Below, one piece after another: positions 12,419-25,056 of a DNA stretch of 64,000 bases (position 1 is its first letter; every line of letters starts with the position of its first letter). The DNA is from Larix kaempferi (lineage: Eukaryota > Streptophyta > Pinopsida > Pinales > Pinaceae): positions 4,587,001 to 4,651,000 of the forward strand of contig BSBM01000870.1 of the NCBI GenBank assembly GCA_027924585.1, read 5' to 3'. The position numbers were made by a program, and so were the translations under genes. The notes below the pieces were generated by a model that saw nothing but the letters and a program-made list of their open reading frames with translations, was not told the origin of the DNA and ran no database searches.

Positions 12419-14987
12419 TGTAACACCCCATATTTTATTACGTGCATTTATCAATTAAGACACACTATACTTTTATTTTCTTATTATCTATTGAACTCAA
12501 CTCAACTGAGTAAACTATATTACGACATGATGGACCTCATTTATATAATGTTACCTTGTTTTATGATTTCACTATGATTTATGATGCGGTTACGATGTCA
12601 TGATTATCATGTGAATTCTTTATTTTACGATTACAGTATATGTTTATATGCTTTCATTAATAAGATGTTAACTATATGATTCGGTATTTGGCATACCATC
12701 TTCTTATATAAATTATTGAAGTGTTATATGTCGTACGCCATCTATGATAAACTAAAAAGGTTACATGAAATAAAATGATTTTTGATAACATGGATCAATT
12801 GGCGATCAATGGGAAATGCTTTCTATAAATTGTACTATTTTTGCAAAATACTAACCTACAGGACACGAGGGGCTATGGGATAGCCAACTACTTGATCTGA
12901 TATATTGGGAAAAGAAACATGTTCATACAGTAAACCTTAGCAGCCAAGAATGATGATACGATAACACAAACTGATAATCTCGATAGCAACAGTGTATGAT
13001 TTGATAAGGGTGTAGACCCGGTATGTTGAGAGGGATGGATGTGTTTCCCACCCTATGTTTCCTATGATACCCGAGGTCGTGGGAGGGCCGTGCTGAGACA
13101 CGCTCCCCATGTAGTTGTGATGATGATGGTCGGATTGCCTGCTAGGGGAGGATAGGTTCGCTGTTCAGCCGACGCTATCGCTCTCAAGTTCTATGTGGTC
13201 AGATCGGTGAGTCCGACATCCATCTTCTGTACTAGCAGAGGAAGGATAGGGAGGATGCAGGACGTAGGTTATGATGAGAGGAGAGTTAGTTAGTACTGTT
13301 AAGGGTTGGGTATTCCTTGATTCTGAGTTAGTGGTAGTAGGCACCCTTCCCTTGTACATGATTGATTAAAATAATGTAAAGATAAAGATAATGATGTGAA
13401 ATCGTAAAGAATTAACTTTTAAATAACTGAGGATGTTAAAGTAATTGTACTATATATATTATGCTTGTTCTTCCACATGAGGGTAAATACTACTATTAGT
13501 TAGCAGGTATGCATAGGTGGGATGGGGGTTTGTCCTATAGTACATTTATGATCTGATGCATACGCTGGCCACACATGCACACCTTGCACATGTACACTAG
13601 TATCGATACACAAACACTTAAACATATGGAATAAAGGTATAAGTCGTTATAAGTAAATATGTAAATCACGCATTGATCGAACTCAAAATTAATGAATATA
13701 AGTTATTTAAGAGGTGTAAAACAAATCAATTAAGCTATGTATTACTTTTTGGTAAACATCGAGATAAACAATTGAGACAAGTGTCGTCAGTTCACATCGT
13801 CATCTGAGAATTGTTGTATATAAGGTAATGGTACTGTCTAATTAATTAGTAGATTGTTTAAGCCCTTAAGGGTGCTTTGTTTAGAAGAACGCCGATGTAG
13901 ATGTTAGAGTACTCATGTGATAAACAAATGATTTAAAGACATTTTTATTAAATTCACCATTTATTATTACTTTGTGGTGGTTTAATTAATAATATTACTT
14001 AATTAATGTTATTTTAATAATGTTACTATTCACGTCATAACAATTGCAAAATAGGTAAAATTTAAATATTGATTAATAAACGATCTAGAGTCGTGATTAT
14101 TCCATTAGACATAATAGGATAACAATTTTGGAATGGATGTGATGAGATGAAAAAAAGGTTTATTACTATTTAACTATTCAATGCGAATCTTAGAATTTAA
14201 ATCTCAAGATAAGTTATCTTGACAAATGTGGTAGACCATTAAAACATATCATGTCCAAGTGAAAAGAGTCAACTATTTATATAATATGTTACTAATGACA
14301 TTAATAACAATTAAATACACAAGGGAAGGGAGTAAATGTTGAGGGAATCGAGAGGGGAGTTTGGGGGCGGTGGAGTAAGCCCAAGGCCTTCTCGAGTAGG
14401 GGAAAAATGTATATAGAGGGGATGAAGTTGAAGGTAAGGGGGGATAGCTGGAAGTACAGGGAAGAAGGTTTGGATAACCCAAGGACATACTGCTCTCGGG
14501 ATTATCAGTTTTGTGAGCTCGGTGGGCTTGGAAATCCTTGAATTTCCAAGGGCCAGCAAGATAATAGCTGGTCGATAGGGTGGACACATCGTTTTGGCTG
14601 ACTAAGAAAGTATAACATCACCTGCTACAACCTACGGTTGACTAGCATCCAACATCAGGTAATTTCCTTGTTATTTGTTTAATTCGATTATTATGGTGAA
14701 ACTTACTCTGAAACCTGCAATTACTTTGCTATTTACTGCTTTATTACGGTGAAATACATTCCTTATGCTGAAAAACAATTGTTGTAAGAAAATATTGATA
14801 TGTTGGTTTATTTTTTTAATACGAATGTATGAATTTTAAGTACAAAACTGTAAACTAAATCTCATTTAACAGGATTAGGGATTGTTGTTGGAAATTTACT
14901 CCCATATACCTGAATAAGTTTGATACATAGTAAAATTGACTCAGAAATTCTACCCACGTGCTCTGCTTGTAAAATCAAGGCACTACA
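12419..14987 (+). mobile_element. Element I 5' LTR (2.57 kb)
   Basis: It aligns by eye along its whole length with 21607-24159, from TGTAACACCCCATATTTTAT to AATCAAGGCACTACA. Many differences are single-base insertions or deletions, often in short homopolymers. The small minus-strand ORFs at 14273-14589 recur in the other LTR and are not considered genes. Confidence 0.93.
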
Positions 14988-14989
14988 GA

Positions 14990-15002
14990 TGGTTATCAGA
15001 GC
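14990..15002 (+). other. Primer-binding site of element I
   Basis: TGGTTATCAGAGC lies two bases after the LTR end. It matches the tRNA-iMet type site TGGTATCAGAGC with one extra T. Confidence 0.7.
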
Positions 15003-15163
15003 GCAAGGCTCAAACACTGAGACCTTAGGGCCTAACTACACCTGGAATTATAGTGAAAGTTACTAGAAATAACAAACAAATATGATGGCTACAACAAAAG
15101 GGGAGATAACTTGAAGAGCCTTTTCCCATTTATTTATAAAGCATAACAGAAACATAATTTGAA

Positions 15164-15168
15164 CGATA

Positions 15169-15205
<37 letters not shown>

Positions 15206-15251
15206 TATATATATTATATATATATATACTATATATATATATATATATATA
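15164..15251. repeat. AT dinucleotide microsatellite
   Basis: Nearly pure TA repeat interrupted by TAGTATATA and ATATACTA, which makes the whole tract self-complementary. It could form a cruciform and is prone to length errors in sequencing. Confidence 0.9.
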
Positions 15252-17232
15252 ACTGCTTATGAAACTCGTGAATATATAACTGTTTAAATATTTTTAAACA
15301 GAGCCACATTCATAGGCAAATGCCGAGACCTCATTTTGGCAGAGCCTCGTGGCTTAAGGATTTCATTATAAAACAAGAGAAATAAAACAATAATTATAAT
15401 TATGGTTTAGCCTAGACTTCATTAAACAAATCCTTTTAATAAACAACAACATTTCTATATAAAATCTTTTAATATTCAAACCCTAATATTAATCCAAATG
15501 CTAAAGCATTTAGATAAACAATGTTTTTAAAACAAATAAATGAATACATATAAACCAAGTTTACAACATCGACATGACCGTGGTGCTGGAAGTAATCAAT
15601 TAACTTGCTGTGTAATAAAAAGGGTAGTCGCAAGTGTGGCTTTTCCCGAATACTAATAAACATTGCATTCATACAAATAACAGAAGCGTAGTTAGGGATT
15701 TTCCCATATAAAACATATATTTTTACTTCACAAACAGAACTTCATTGAAAATGCCGAAAACATACATAGTAGCGAAACAACACAGTCGTGTTGTTGAACT
15801 CGATTTTTAAAACACAAATTTTGTTCTTATAACTCATTGATGGTTCCAATTGTAACACACAAATTTTATTCATCAAAACCCTATGAAGAGAAATCCCGAA
15901 GTAGAGGCTTAAATCCCTAAAGCTCTTACAATACAGTTTCAGTGAACAAGGAATAGCCCATTATGGCTACCAATTTAAAAGAGCAGACCTTAAGCTAGCA
16001 ATTAAACTGAACTAATAACCACAACAGCGATGTAAATCTTAACCAGTAACTCCCAATCTCTTCCTTCGAGCAAACTAAAAAGTGTAACCAGCTAACTGGG
16101 AGAAGGTATTTCCAGAAGGACGAGGCTTACCAGTGTAGCTTCCAACCCTATAACTCTATTTTTTCCTTTCCTTCAACTCTTTTGCATAACCAGGAAACTC
16201 CAAGGCAGAGGTGCCGTCAGCACATTGCACAAACTAAAACATTAAAATTTGATTTCGAAATAAAAGAAAATGGAATAAGAGAATTAAAGGTTGGGCTCTG
16301 ACCAAGGCCCTTAATTCCTTTGTTTTGCAAGCACATGCTGAACAAGCCCACACATGAGCCCAAGGGCATACATAGTGTGCACTCCACATCAACGAATCAT
16401 TGTAAGAAGGGAATAACGGCCAAAACTATAGAATACAATTCCTTTCCTCCATATCTTTCATAAATATGCAATATAAGACCAAAACTATAGAATATGATGA
16501 CAAATAACTAAGAAAATTTACAAGCATGGAAAACGCATGAAACGATTGTTCTTGCTGTAAGTTCATCCGCGAACTCAAACTACCAACCATCAAAGAAATA
16601 CAAGCCATCAATCTATAACCTGAAATTTAAATAAAAAAAAATCTGTACACAAGATCTTTTGGCTCGAAACACTTGCCTCGACGTTGATAAATGAACACCT
16701 CGGTCTCCAGGCTTACGATTTTACCAGTAAAATCACAATCCAATAAAATAGTAGTGCCTTGCCCTTGCTTCCACCTCCGTGTGGGTTTTGTTGTTATCTT
16801 TATTTAAGGGTTCCTGTACTGTAAACGGAAAAAATATTGCATAGGATTACAGTTTATTCCAGATAATTGCATTACCCATAAACACAGGAAACTTTTCCAT
16901 AAATATTAAACAAAAAAATAAATAGATTTGAGCTGAGTAGAGTGAAAGAAAATATGGTTTAACAAACGACTTCACGGCTTCTTCGCACTCCTATGGGGAC
17001 ATTCGCTTTTTCCTTGGGGACTTTTTGACCTCATCATCCACTGCACCGTTCACAGTAGGACTGCAAAATAATCTTGCGCATTTCTTTCCGCATTATCTTA
17101 CCTGCTTATACAGACAACTCCTTACAATTATTGCTTCAAATTACTAGGTTTAATCACACGTAATCAGACCCTAGTGGCTTCGAAATTCGTTCCTATTTTA
17201 TTCGAAGGTCTGCCTTTTATCCTTCTAGATAC

Positions 17233-17252
17233 GGGGGGGGGGGGGGGGGGGG
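17233..17252 (+). repeat. Poly-G run of 20 bases
   Basis: An uninterrupted run of 20 G residues inside an otherwise mixed sequence. Runs like this are mutable and difficult to sequence, so the length is uncertain. Confidence 0.9.
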
Positions 17253-17519
17253 TTGTTGGATTGCTTAGCCTTCGGCCAAATCTAAGGGCCTTCAGCGCAC
17301 TTACAATCGCTGAAAACCTTTTTGGGTGTCGCTGTTTTGGCTAGATATTATCTAATTCGATCAATATTATCACTGGCGCGTGGCTATTCTTGGCAGAAAT
17401 GCTGTATTCTGGCTCATTCGAATTGAATTTTTAGGTTATACCTGATAGCTATGGTTAGGTATTTCTCTGTAATTTTAGTGCTTCAGCCTCTGACAATGAC
17501 TTCTTTACCACCATGCGCA

Positions 17520-18660
17520 CCATCAAAATTTAAGCGCCAAGCTCAATAACATTAATTCCTCTTGTTCCCAGCCCGGAGCTCATCACTGCAAAGCCATCCG
17601 CCAGGTCGAAGGTCAAATGGTGACCACCACGCATGAAGCTACAGCCCAAGTGCGAAGCCTAATAGCTGCTCCTTCTTTTTGTTGCTACAGCCCAAGCGCC
17701 GAGCACAATAGCTTCCTTTCCTAGCGCCAAAAGATGTTGGGCCAAAGGCCCAATCTCGTAGTATGAAAGCTCAGCATCGAGATCCATTTCAAGTGTCGAC
17801 CCAAACCCCCTTCCACATCAACATTATAACAAATTCAAGTCAAATACCAAATCAGCACTCAACAATAAGCACCAGAGCCAAATGAGGAGCATAATCGGAG
17901 CATAATACGTTGGGCAAAACCCTAGCGCTTAGCACTGCGAGCTCTTCACGCGAGAAGAAGCCCAATAATGCCAAATAAAACCTCATTTCCTTCCATAAAT
18001 AGGGAGCGGGTTCGATGCCACGTAAGGCGGTTTTCGCGTTGCCCCATAAGCGGTTTACCATACCGTTTTCTTGTATGCGGATGAGTAAAAATTTGACACG
18101 TGTGACGACGGTTTTCTTACCGCGACCACCAACCACCGTTATCGCACGTGCATGTTGCCGACGCGGAATAGAAAGGGAGCCGTCGATCTTCATCTACGGC
18201 CCTTGCGAACCTCCAAACAAAACGAACTTTACTCGCGTCAAATGGCTGGGGATAGCTCCCGCGCTTCTAAGTTTATCCTCCATCACTCTATCTCCAAGTC
18301 GAAGCACCAATCAAATCCCATCCAACGACACTAGGTCGTTGAGTATCAAGCGCGAGCCAATCTGTATCACAACGCAGATTTCCAGGCCAAGGGCCAAGCC
18401 GAAGGAGGTCCCCCACGCATCACACAAGCACCAAGGCCGAGAGCTCCTCTCTTTGGTTGAGCACCAAGGATTACCAGGCCCAAGCGTCAAGCCACGAGGA
18501 GCAGAGTATGTGCACAACAAAGGAATGGGCGCTTGTCTTGGACGATGGAGTGGTAGAATCAAGAAATGATGGACAGAGAGCGATAATTGCTAAAAATTCA
18601 CTCATCTGCTGAATATAATCCACGTTCTGGGATCGCAGATGACTAAATCGACCTGACCAC
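17520..18660. other. GC-richer island inside element I, possible captured sequence
   Basis: The island has balanced base composition against AT-rich flanks. A 46-bp near-duplication starts with GCTACAGCCCAAG at about 17639 and 17684. GGGCC/GGCCC motifs are frequent (for example TTGGGCCAAAGGCCCAA near 17736). A 184-codon plus-strand ORF (18015-18569) is open but basic, low in hydrophobic segments and without a domain I recognise; overlapping ORFs on both strands suggest it is a composition effect. The island may be a fragment of a host gene or of another transposon. Confidence 0.4.
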
Positions 18661-21591
18661 ATATGGATATCGGTTCAAAAGGCCTTGGTTATTGAATAAA
18701 TCAAATTTAATAATTATTAGGAGGAGGAGGAGGACAACGACAATGAAGATGATTATAAGAGTATATCATCCGATTATCTCAATAAATAGCTGTCCAAAAT
18801 TACTGAATTCCTTTAAAAATGTTTAATAATTGAAGGACTCGTAATAACGATATTTATAAATTGGTTATTTTTAAAATAATGTGGTATTATTCTTTAAACA
18901 TTTTTTTTCAAATTTAAAATATATATATAATAAAGATTAGTTTACAACGGAATTAAGAATTAAGTATTATGAACTATTCAAATGAAATTTCATCATAACC
19001 AGACTTTAATATTTTCAACGTGACACATTCATTGCAATTTTTGACTTAATAAAAATTTTAATTTTAATCACTTTTGTAGTTGCGTGTTGGTGCTAAGTCT
19101 TCATTTTATTTTAATATTTTAAAATAATATATTTGTATGGGAAAACCACAAAAACATTTTCAAAAAAAAATAAAAATTAGTATAAGTAATTGAAACATAT
19201 AAATCCCAACTTCAATTATCTATGTGAATATTAAGAACCTTACTTTATACTCAAAATTAATATGAAATAATTTTAAATAAACATAACAATTGTGTATATT
19301 AAAATTTCAAAAACCATTATAAACTCATTTTATATTTAATGCAAAAAGTTGTACTCATTTAATTATACACATAATTGTCAAATGGTTAACTTAAAAGCAA
19401 ACGTGATACTTTTTAATTAAGATCAACCACAACACATTTTAATATATAAATTATTATGGCAATAATCATAAATTTATAATAAACGTTAATAATTAAAAGA
19501 TTTAAATATTTCACAATTATTTATTATACAAGTGGTAAAGCAAATAGTAAAAGAGAGTCTTTTCAAATGAGATGAACACACACATTTAATGTATAAATTC
19601 TTGTATTAGGGATGTTATTCACATTATTTCATAAATTCTTATATTAAGAATGTTATTCATATTATTTGAGAACAACTTTGTTTCCTCGACATTAAAGTCA
19701 ATAATATTGATGCAATGCTTAAACATCAATATTGGTCACAATTGATTTAACAAATACATCTAACAATAAGATTAAAATGTCTCACAACTTATCGTCCTAA
19801 TAGTCACAACAAAAGTAGAGACCGCAATCACATGTATGTTAATGTCCATCTTATGACTCAATCGTGTTTATTTTTCATATTAAAAGTTTGATCACAATTT
19901 GGTCCATTTTAACTTCCAAATTTATGTGAAAATAGAGACTAGGGTATTTGGATGGATTTCATGGTCCAGAATGTGGTTAAAAGGGAATCGGAGAATGCAC
20001 TCATGTATGAATATGCATGCATTCTCTTTACAACAGTCTCAATTCCATTCAAACTACCACATAGTCTACTACGTTTTTTCCAAATAGGCATAAACAAAAT
20101 CACGCACAATATTTTAGAAATGCACAACATTAGTAATGAGCATCTGTTTTAAAAATGCATGCAAATATATATATATATATTATGAAATTTGCTATATTAA
20201 AGTGAAAACTCATGAACACCTCATAATCATATTTACAAATAAAATTTTCATTTAAAAATATAAATAAATTGTAATAATATACAATAATTTTAGTTGGGAA
20301 ACGTTAAGATATGAAATGTTATGTAGCTCAGAGATAGAGAGACTTAGAAAATACATTATATATTATTAGATAAGATAAAGGATGGAAAATAAATTTGCTC
20401 GACACAAGGACTAGGTATCCTTTTGAATCACATTAGGGAAAACACCATGCACTTAAACAAGGAAATTGCATATAAAGCTTATTAAAAGACTATTTCTTAA
20501 GGGGGTACACGACTTTAGAATAAATAAGTTAAATATTGGGGTAATGGTGCAATAAGGTTTCTGAGAAAATTTTGGATTAATCATACCTAATATAGTGATG
20601 ATCTTGGTAATAATAAGAGATTCATAAGAATCTCCACCTAATCCTCAACTTAACTCAATTAAAGCGGTTGTTATGAAGTTCTAATATGATTAAACATACT
20701 CAGTAATGATGTTTCGTTCAAATTGTAAGATTCGATTAAGGCCTTTACGAAGTAAATAAAAGTTGCTTGTGTGGTAGGAAGAGTGGTGCTGTACAAATAC
20801 AATGGCATACCGGATAAATGCTAGTAATTACCCTTGTGATAGTAAGGATGGGAACAAAACTAGCTATGAAATTCTTAAGGAATTGAAGAAGTAATGGGTT
20901 TCCCAATAGATTATATTAGTTTAAAAGGAGAGAATAATAAATAAACATGATAACAATTGTGTTTTGATAAGAATATAGCCATGAAAACTTTGTGAAAACC
21001 ATAATAGTTCTCCTAATTTAATGAATGTTATGATACTTAAATATTATTGCATATTACCAATAATGAAATAACAAGGTAAGAACTTAGGATTTAGAGGGCA
21101 TGAACCTTCTTCCCCTAAAAGGTATATCAACCGTAAGGGTCCTCGATAGTTGCGCATGGAGTGAATGCAAATTATGAGTTCTGAAGACCTCCATTTAAAT
21201 CGTTGACTAATCCATGCCAAGTTGGATCAATAAAAGCTTCGGTAAACCCTTGTTGTGTGATGGATAAACTTATCTGGAAGATATAACTTAAAGAATATTG
21301 TAAAAAGGCATGAAATAGGATACTAAGGTGGATAGAACATGATTATAACATTTAGGCATTCTAGGCATAATATTGAGATCCAACAAAAAGGATCAATCTA
21401 AATGTTCTTTAACTATTAGAACACATATCATGAGATAGAAAAGTAAAATTAAAAGATAATATCAGAATATTTGGTCAAGTCAAGCTAAGTAGGACATGTA
21501 TGGCCAGGACCCGCCACTTGCGGAATTGCATAGACTGTGAGTCAATATTTTCCTGCATTATTATGATCATAACTTCGGGACGAAGTTTCTC

Positions 21592-21604
21592 GAAGGGGTG
21601 GGTG
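21592..21604 (+). other. Purine-rich tract before element I 3' LTR
   Basis: GAAGGGGTGGGTG lies three bases before TGTAACACC. It follows GACGAAGTTTCT, a typical Ty3/gypsy pol-end context. Confidence 0.65.
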
Positions 21605-21606
21605 TA

Positions 21607-24159
21607 TGTAACACCCCATATTTTATTACGTTGCATTTATCAATTAAGACACACTATACTTTATTTTCTTATTATCTATTGAACGAAACTCGACTGAGTA
21701 AACTATATTACGACATGATGGACCTCATTATATAATGTTACCTTGTTTTATGATTTCACTGATGATTATGATGCGGTTACGATGTCATGATTATCATGTG
21801 AATTCTTTATTTTACGATTACAGTATATGTTTTATATGATTTCATTAATAAGATGTTAACTATATGATTCGGTATGTGGATACCATCTTCTTATATAAAT
21901 ATTGAAGTGTTATATGTCGTACGCATCTATGATAAACTAAAAAGGTTACATGAAATAAAATGATTTTTGATAACATGGATCAATTGGCGATCAATGGGAA
22001 ATGCTTTCTATAAATTGTATTTTTGCGAAATACTAACCTACAGGACACGAGGGCTATGGGATAGCCAACTACTTGATTTGATATATTGGGAAAAGAACAT
22101 GTTCGTACAGTAAACCTTAGCAGCCAAAGATGATGATACGATAACACAAGATAATAATCTCGATAGCAGCAGAGTATGATTTGATAAGGGTGTAGACCCC
22201 CGGTATGTTGAGAGGGATGGATGTGTTTCCCACCCTTATGTTCCTATGATACCTGAGGTCGTGGGAGGGCCGTGCTGAGACATCTCCCCATGTAGTTGTG
22301 ATGACGATGGTCCGGATGCCTGCTAGGGGAGGATAGGTCCGCTGTTCAGCCGACGCTATCGCTCTCAAGTTCTATGTGGTCAGATCGGTGAGTCTGACAT
22401 CCACTTCTGTACTAGCAGAGGAAGGATAGGGAGGATGCAGGACGTAGGTTATGACGGGAGGATGAATTAGTACTGTTGAGGGTTGGGTATTCCTTGATTC
22501 TGAGTTAGTGGTAGTAGGTACCCTTCCTTGTACAGGATTGATTAAACTAATGTAAAGATACAGATAATGATGTGAAATTGTAAAGAATTAACTATTAAAT
22601 AACTGAGGATGTTAAAGTAATTGTACTATATATATTATGCTTGTTCTTCTACATGAGGGTAAATACTACTATTAGTTAGCAGGTATGCATAGGTGGGATG
22701 GGGTTTGTCTATAATACATTTATGATCTGTGCATACGCTGGCCACGCATGCACACCTTGCACATGTACACTAGTATCGATACACAAACATTTAAACATAT
22801 GGAATAAAGGTATAAGTCGTTATAAGTAAATATGTAAATCACGCATTGATCGAACTCAGATAATGAATATAAGTTATTTAAGAGGGTGTAAAACAAATCA
22901 ATTAAGCTATGTATTACTTGTGTTGGTAAACATCAGATAAACAATTGAGACAAATGTCGTCAGTTCACATCGTCATCTGAGAATTGTTGTATATAAGGTA
23001 ATGGTACCTGTCTAATTAATTAGTAAGATTGTTTAGCCCTTAAGGGTGCTTTGTTTAGAAGAACGATGATACTATGTAGATTTTAAGTACTCATGTGATA
23101 AACAAATGATTTAAAAGACATTTTTATTAAATTCACCATTTATTATTACTTTGTGGTGGTTTAATTAATAATATTACTTAATTAATGTTATTTTAATAAT
23201 GTTACTATTCACGTCATAACAATTGCAAAATAGGTAAAATTTAAATATTGATTAATAAACGATTAGAGTGTGATTATTCCATTAGACATAATAGGATAAC
23301 AATTTTGGAATGGATGTGATGAGATGAAAAAAGGTTTTTTACTATTTAACTATTCAATGCGAATCTTAGAATTTAAATCTCAAGATAAGTTATCTTGACA
23401 AATGTGGTAGACCATTAAAACATATCATGTCCAAGTGAAAAGAGTCAACTATTTATATAATATGTTACTAATGAAATTAATAACATTAAATACAAAAGGG
23501 AAGGAGTAAATGTTGAGGGGATCGAGAGGGGAGTTTGGGGGTGGTGGAGTAAGCCCAAGGCCTTCTCGAGTAGGGGAAAAAATGTATATAGAGGGGATGA
23601 AGTTGAAGGTAAAGGGGGGATAGCTGGAAGTACAGGGAAGAAGGTTTGGAGAACCAAGGACATATTACTGCTCTCGGGATTATCAGTTTGTGAGCTCGGG
23701 GGCTTGGAAATCCTTGAATTTCCAAGGGCCAGCAAGATAATAGCTGGTCAGTAGGGTGGACACATCGTTTTGGTTGACTAAGAAAGTATAACATCACCTG
23801 CTACAACCTACGGTTGACTAGCATCAGCATCAGGTAATTTCCCTTGTTATTTGTTTAATTCGATTATTATGGTGAAACTTACTCTGAAACCTGTAATTAC
23901 TTTGCTACTTACTACTTTATTACGGTGTGAAATATATTCTTATGCTGAAAACAATTGTTGTAAGAAAATATTGATATGTTGGTTTATTTTTTTAATACGA
24001 ATGTATGAATTTTAAGTACAAAACCGTAAACTAAATCTCATTTAACAGGATTAGGGATTTTGTTGGAAATTTACTCCCATATACCTGAATAAGTTTGATA
24101 CATAGAAAATTGACTCAAAAATTCTACCTAGTGCTCTGCTGTAAAATCAAGGCACTACA
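21607..24159 (+). mobile_element. Element I 3' LTR (2.55 kb)
   Basis: This is the second copy of the long direct repeat, followed at once by the target duplication GCTTG. It carries the same internal landmarks as the first copy, such as CAGGACACGAGG, GGGCCGTGCTGAGACA and the purine-rich block near 23510-23650. Confidence 0.93.
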
Positions 24160-24307
24160 GCTTGGATTTCAGATCTGTTGTAGACACATCGCTTCACCCA
24201 GCTCCAAGTCCACACATGGCCTCCAACCACCTGTTATTATACCCAAGTCGATTCATTGATTTGTTTTAATCGCCATATTGGACATTCTATTTTGGCCTAG
24301 ACTACAA

Positions 24308-24472
24308 GTATTTTCCTTGCAATGATCCGACCCTCTACTGGTGCTATGCCTGCTTATCAACTCTCCAATGTCCGCCCCCACCCTCTCTGTAGGTATTTCC
24401 TTGAAATGCTCCGGCCCTCTACCAGTGCTACGCCTACTTATCACTCTCCAATGTCTGCCCTGCCCTCTCTAG
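24308..24472. repeat. 84-bp tandem duplication
   Basis: Two adjacent copies carry CCCTCTAC..GTGCTA.GCCT followed by TATCA.CTCTCCAATGT. They account for the internally repeated 63-codon minus-strand ORF here, which is therefore not regarded as a gene. Confidence 0.8.
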
Positions 24473-24917
24473 ATTAATATGGATAGGAATCCCTCTGATT
24501 GCAAGCATTATCTTACAGCCATCTGACACCCTACCCAACATGATGGAAGTGCTAGATGTCCAGGAGAAAACAAAGAGAAATAATGGGATTCAAGAAATGA
24601 TGGAGACGGGTCGTTAGTCAATTTTTTGCCAGATTCATCTGTTGAATTCGAGATTAAAGAAGGAGCAAGAGATGAGATGGTTGAAACTTGAATCCAAGGA
24701 AGCTGGTGGGGTTTGAGAGTAGTGAGATGAGCACAGGTGTAAAGGGTAGTGGGAGGGGGAATTTCTCTGGATGGGTAGGTGGGTGTAGCCATATTTTCAT
24801 CTGCGATGGCCTCTCTTATCTAGTTGGGATTTTAGGTAGAAGGAGGCCAAGGGATGTCATCCAAAAGCACTCCGGAAGTGTGGACAATCTGTTATTTCTG
24901 TTGTTTGCACCACGGTC

Positions 24918-25056
24918 ATGGAGGGGGAGCTCTTGGCTTGTGATATCTCTTCTGTAGTGAGTTATACAGAAGATCGCACTGTATTCAAGATTGACGACGA
25001 GGAGAAAATCAAGAAGCTCGGGCATCGAGATATCGTGATCACGTGGAGATCATCAG
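24918..25056 (+). pseudogene. Possible first-exon fragment of a phospholipase A1-like lipase
   Basis: The frame opens with ATG and encodes about 46 residues ending in IKKLGHRDIVITWRSS, followed by a good splice-donor context (CAG|GTATGG at 25057). Plant class III lipases of the phospholipase A1 type have a strand of the form LGRRDIVIAWRGT before the nucleophile region; here RGT is RSS. No downstream exon with the GxSxG nucleophile was found, so this is at most a fragment. The match rests on about 15 residues and could be chance. Confidence 0.3.

Larger units (their letters stand above)
15003..21591 (+). other. Interior of element I, non-coding
   Basis: The interior is AT-rich at 15.0-17.4 kb and 18.7-20.5 kb, with a GC-richer island at 17.5-18.66 kb annotated separately. 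None of the small ORFs shows a recognisable domain. The last kilobase before the second LTR may be a worn-out pol 3' end, but I could not find RT, RNase H or integrase motifs in any frame. Confidence 0.65.
12419..24159 (+). mobile_element. Element I: large LTR retrotransposon without coding capacity (LARD-like)
   Basis: Two long direct repeats (12419-14987 and 21607-24159), both TGTAACACC...ACTACA, flank a 6.6-kb interior. The 5-bp target duplication GCTTG is present on both sides (12414-12418 and 24160-24164). A PBS follows the first LTR and a purine-rich tract precedes the second. The text just before the second LTR (GACGAAGTTTCTCGAAGGGG) resembles the end of plant Ty3/gypsy pol, so the ancestor was probably gypsy. 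No gag, protease, RT, RNase H or integrase frame was found inside. Movement would have needed proteins supplied in trans. Confidence 0.9.

Noticed and set aside
14273-14589. Minus-strand ORFs in the element I LTRs (also 23445-23797) as a protein gene
   Set aside because: They are present in both LTRs only because the LTRs are copies, their frames differ between copies through indels, and composition is low-complexity Pro/Ser/Leu.
15164-15251. AT palindrome as an origin or terminator
   Set aside because: It is a simple TA microsatellite; self-complementarity is inherent to the repeat.
18015-18569. 184-codon ORF as a gene
   Set aside because: Overlapping ORFs of similar length exist on both strands in this GC-richer island, and the protein has no recognisable domain, hydrophobic core pattern or start context. 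It is noted only as part of a possible captured segment.
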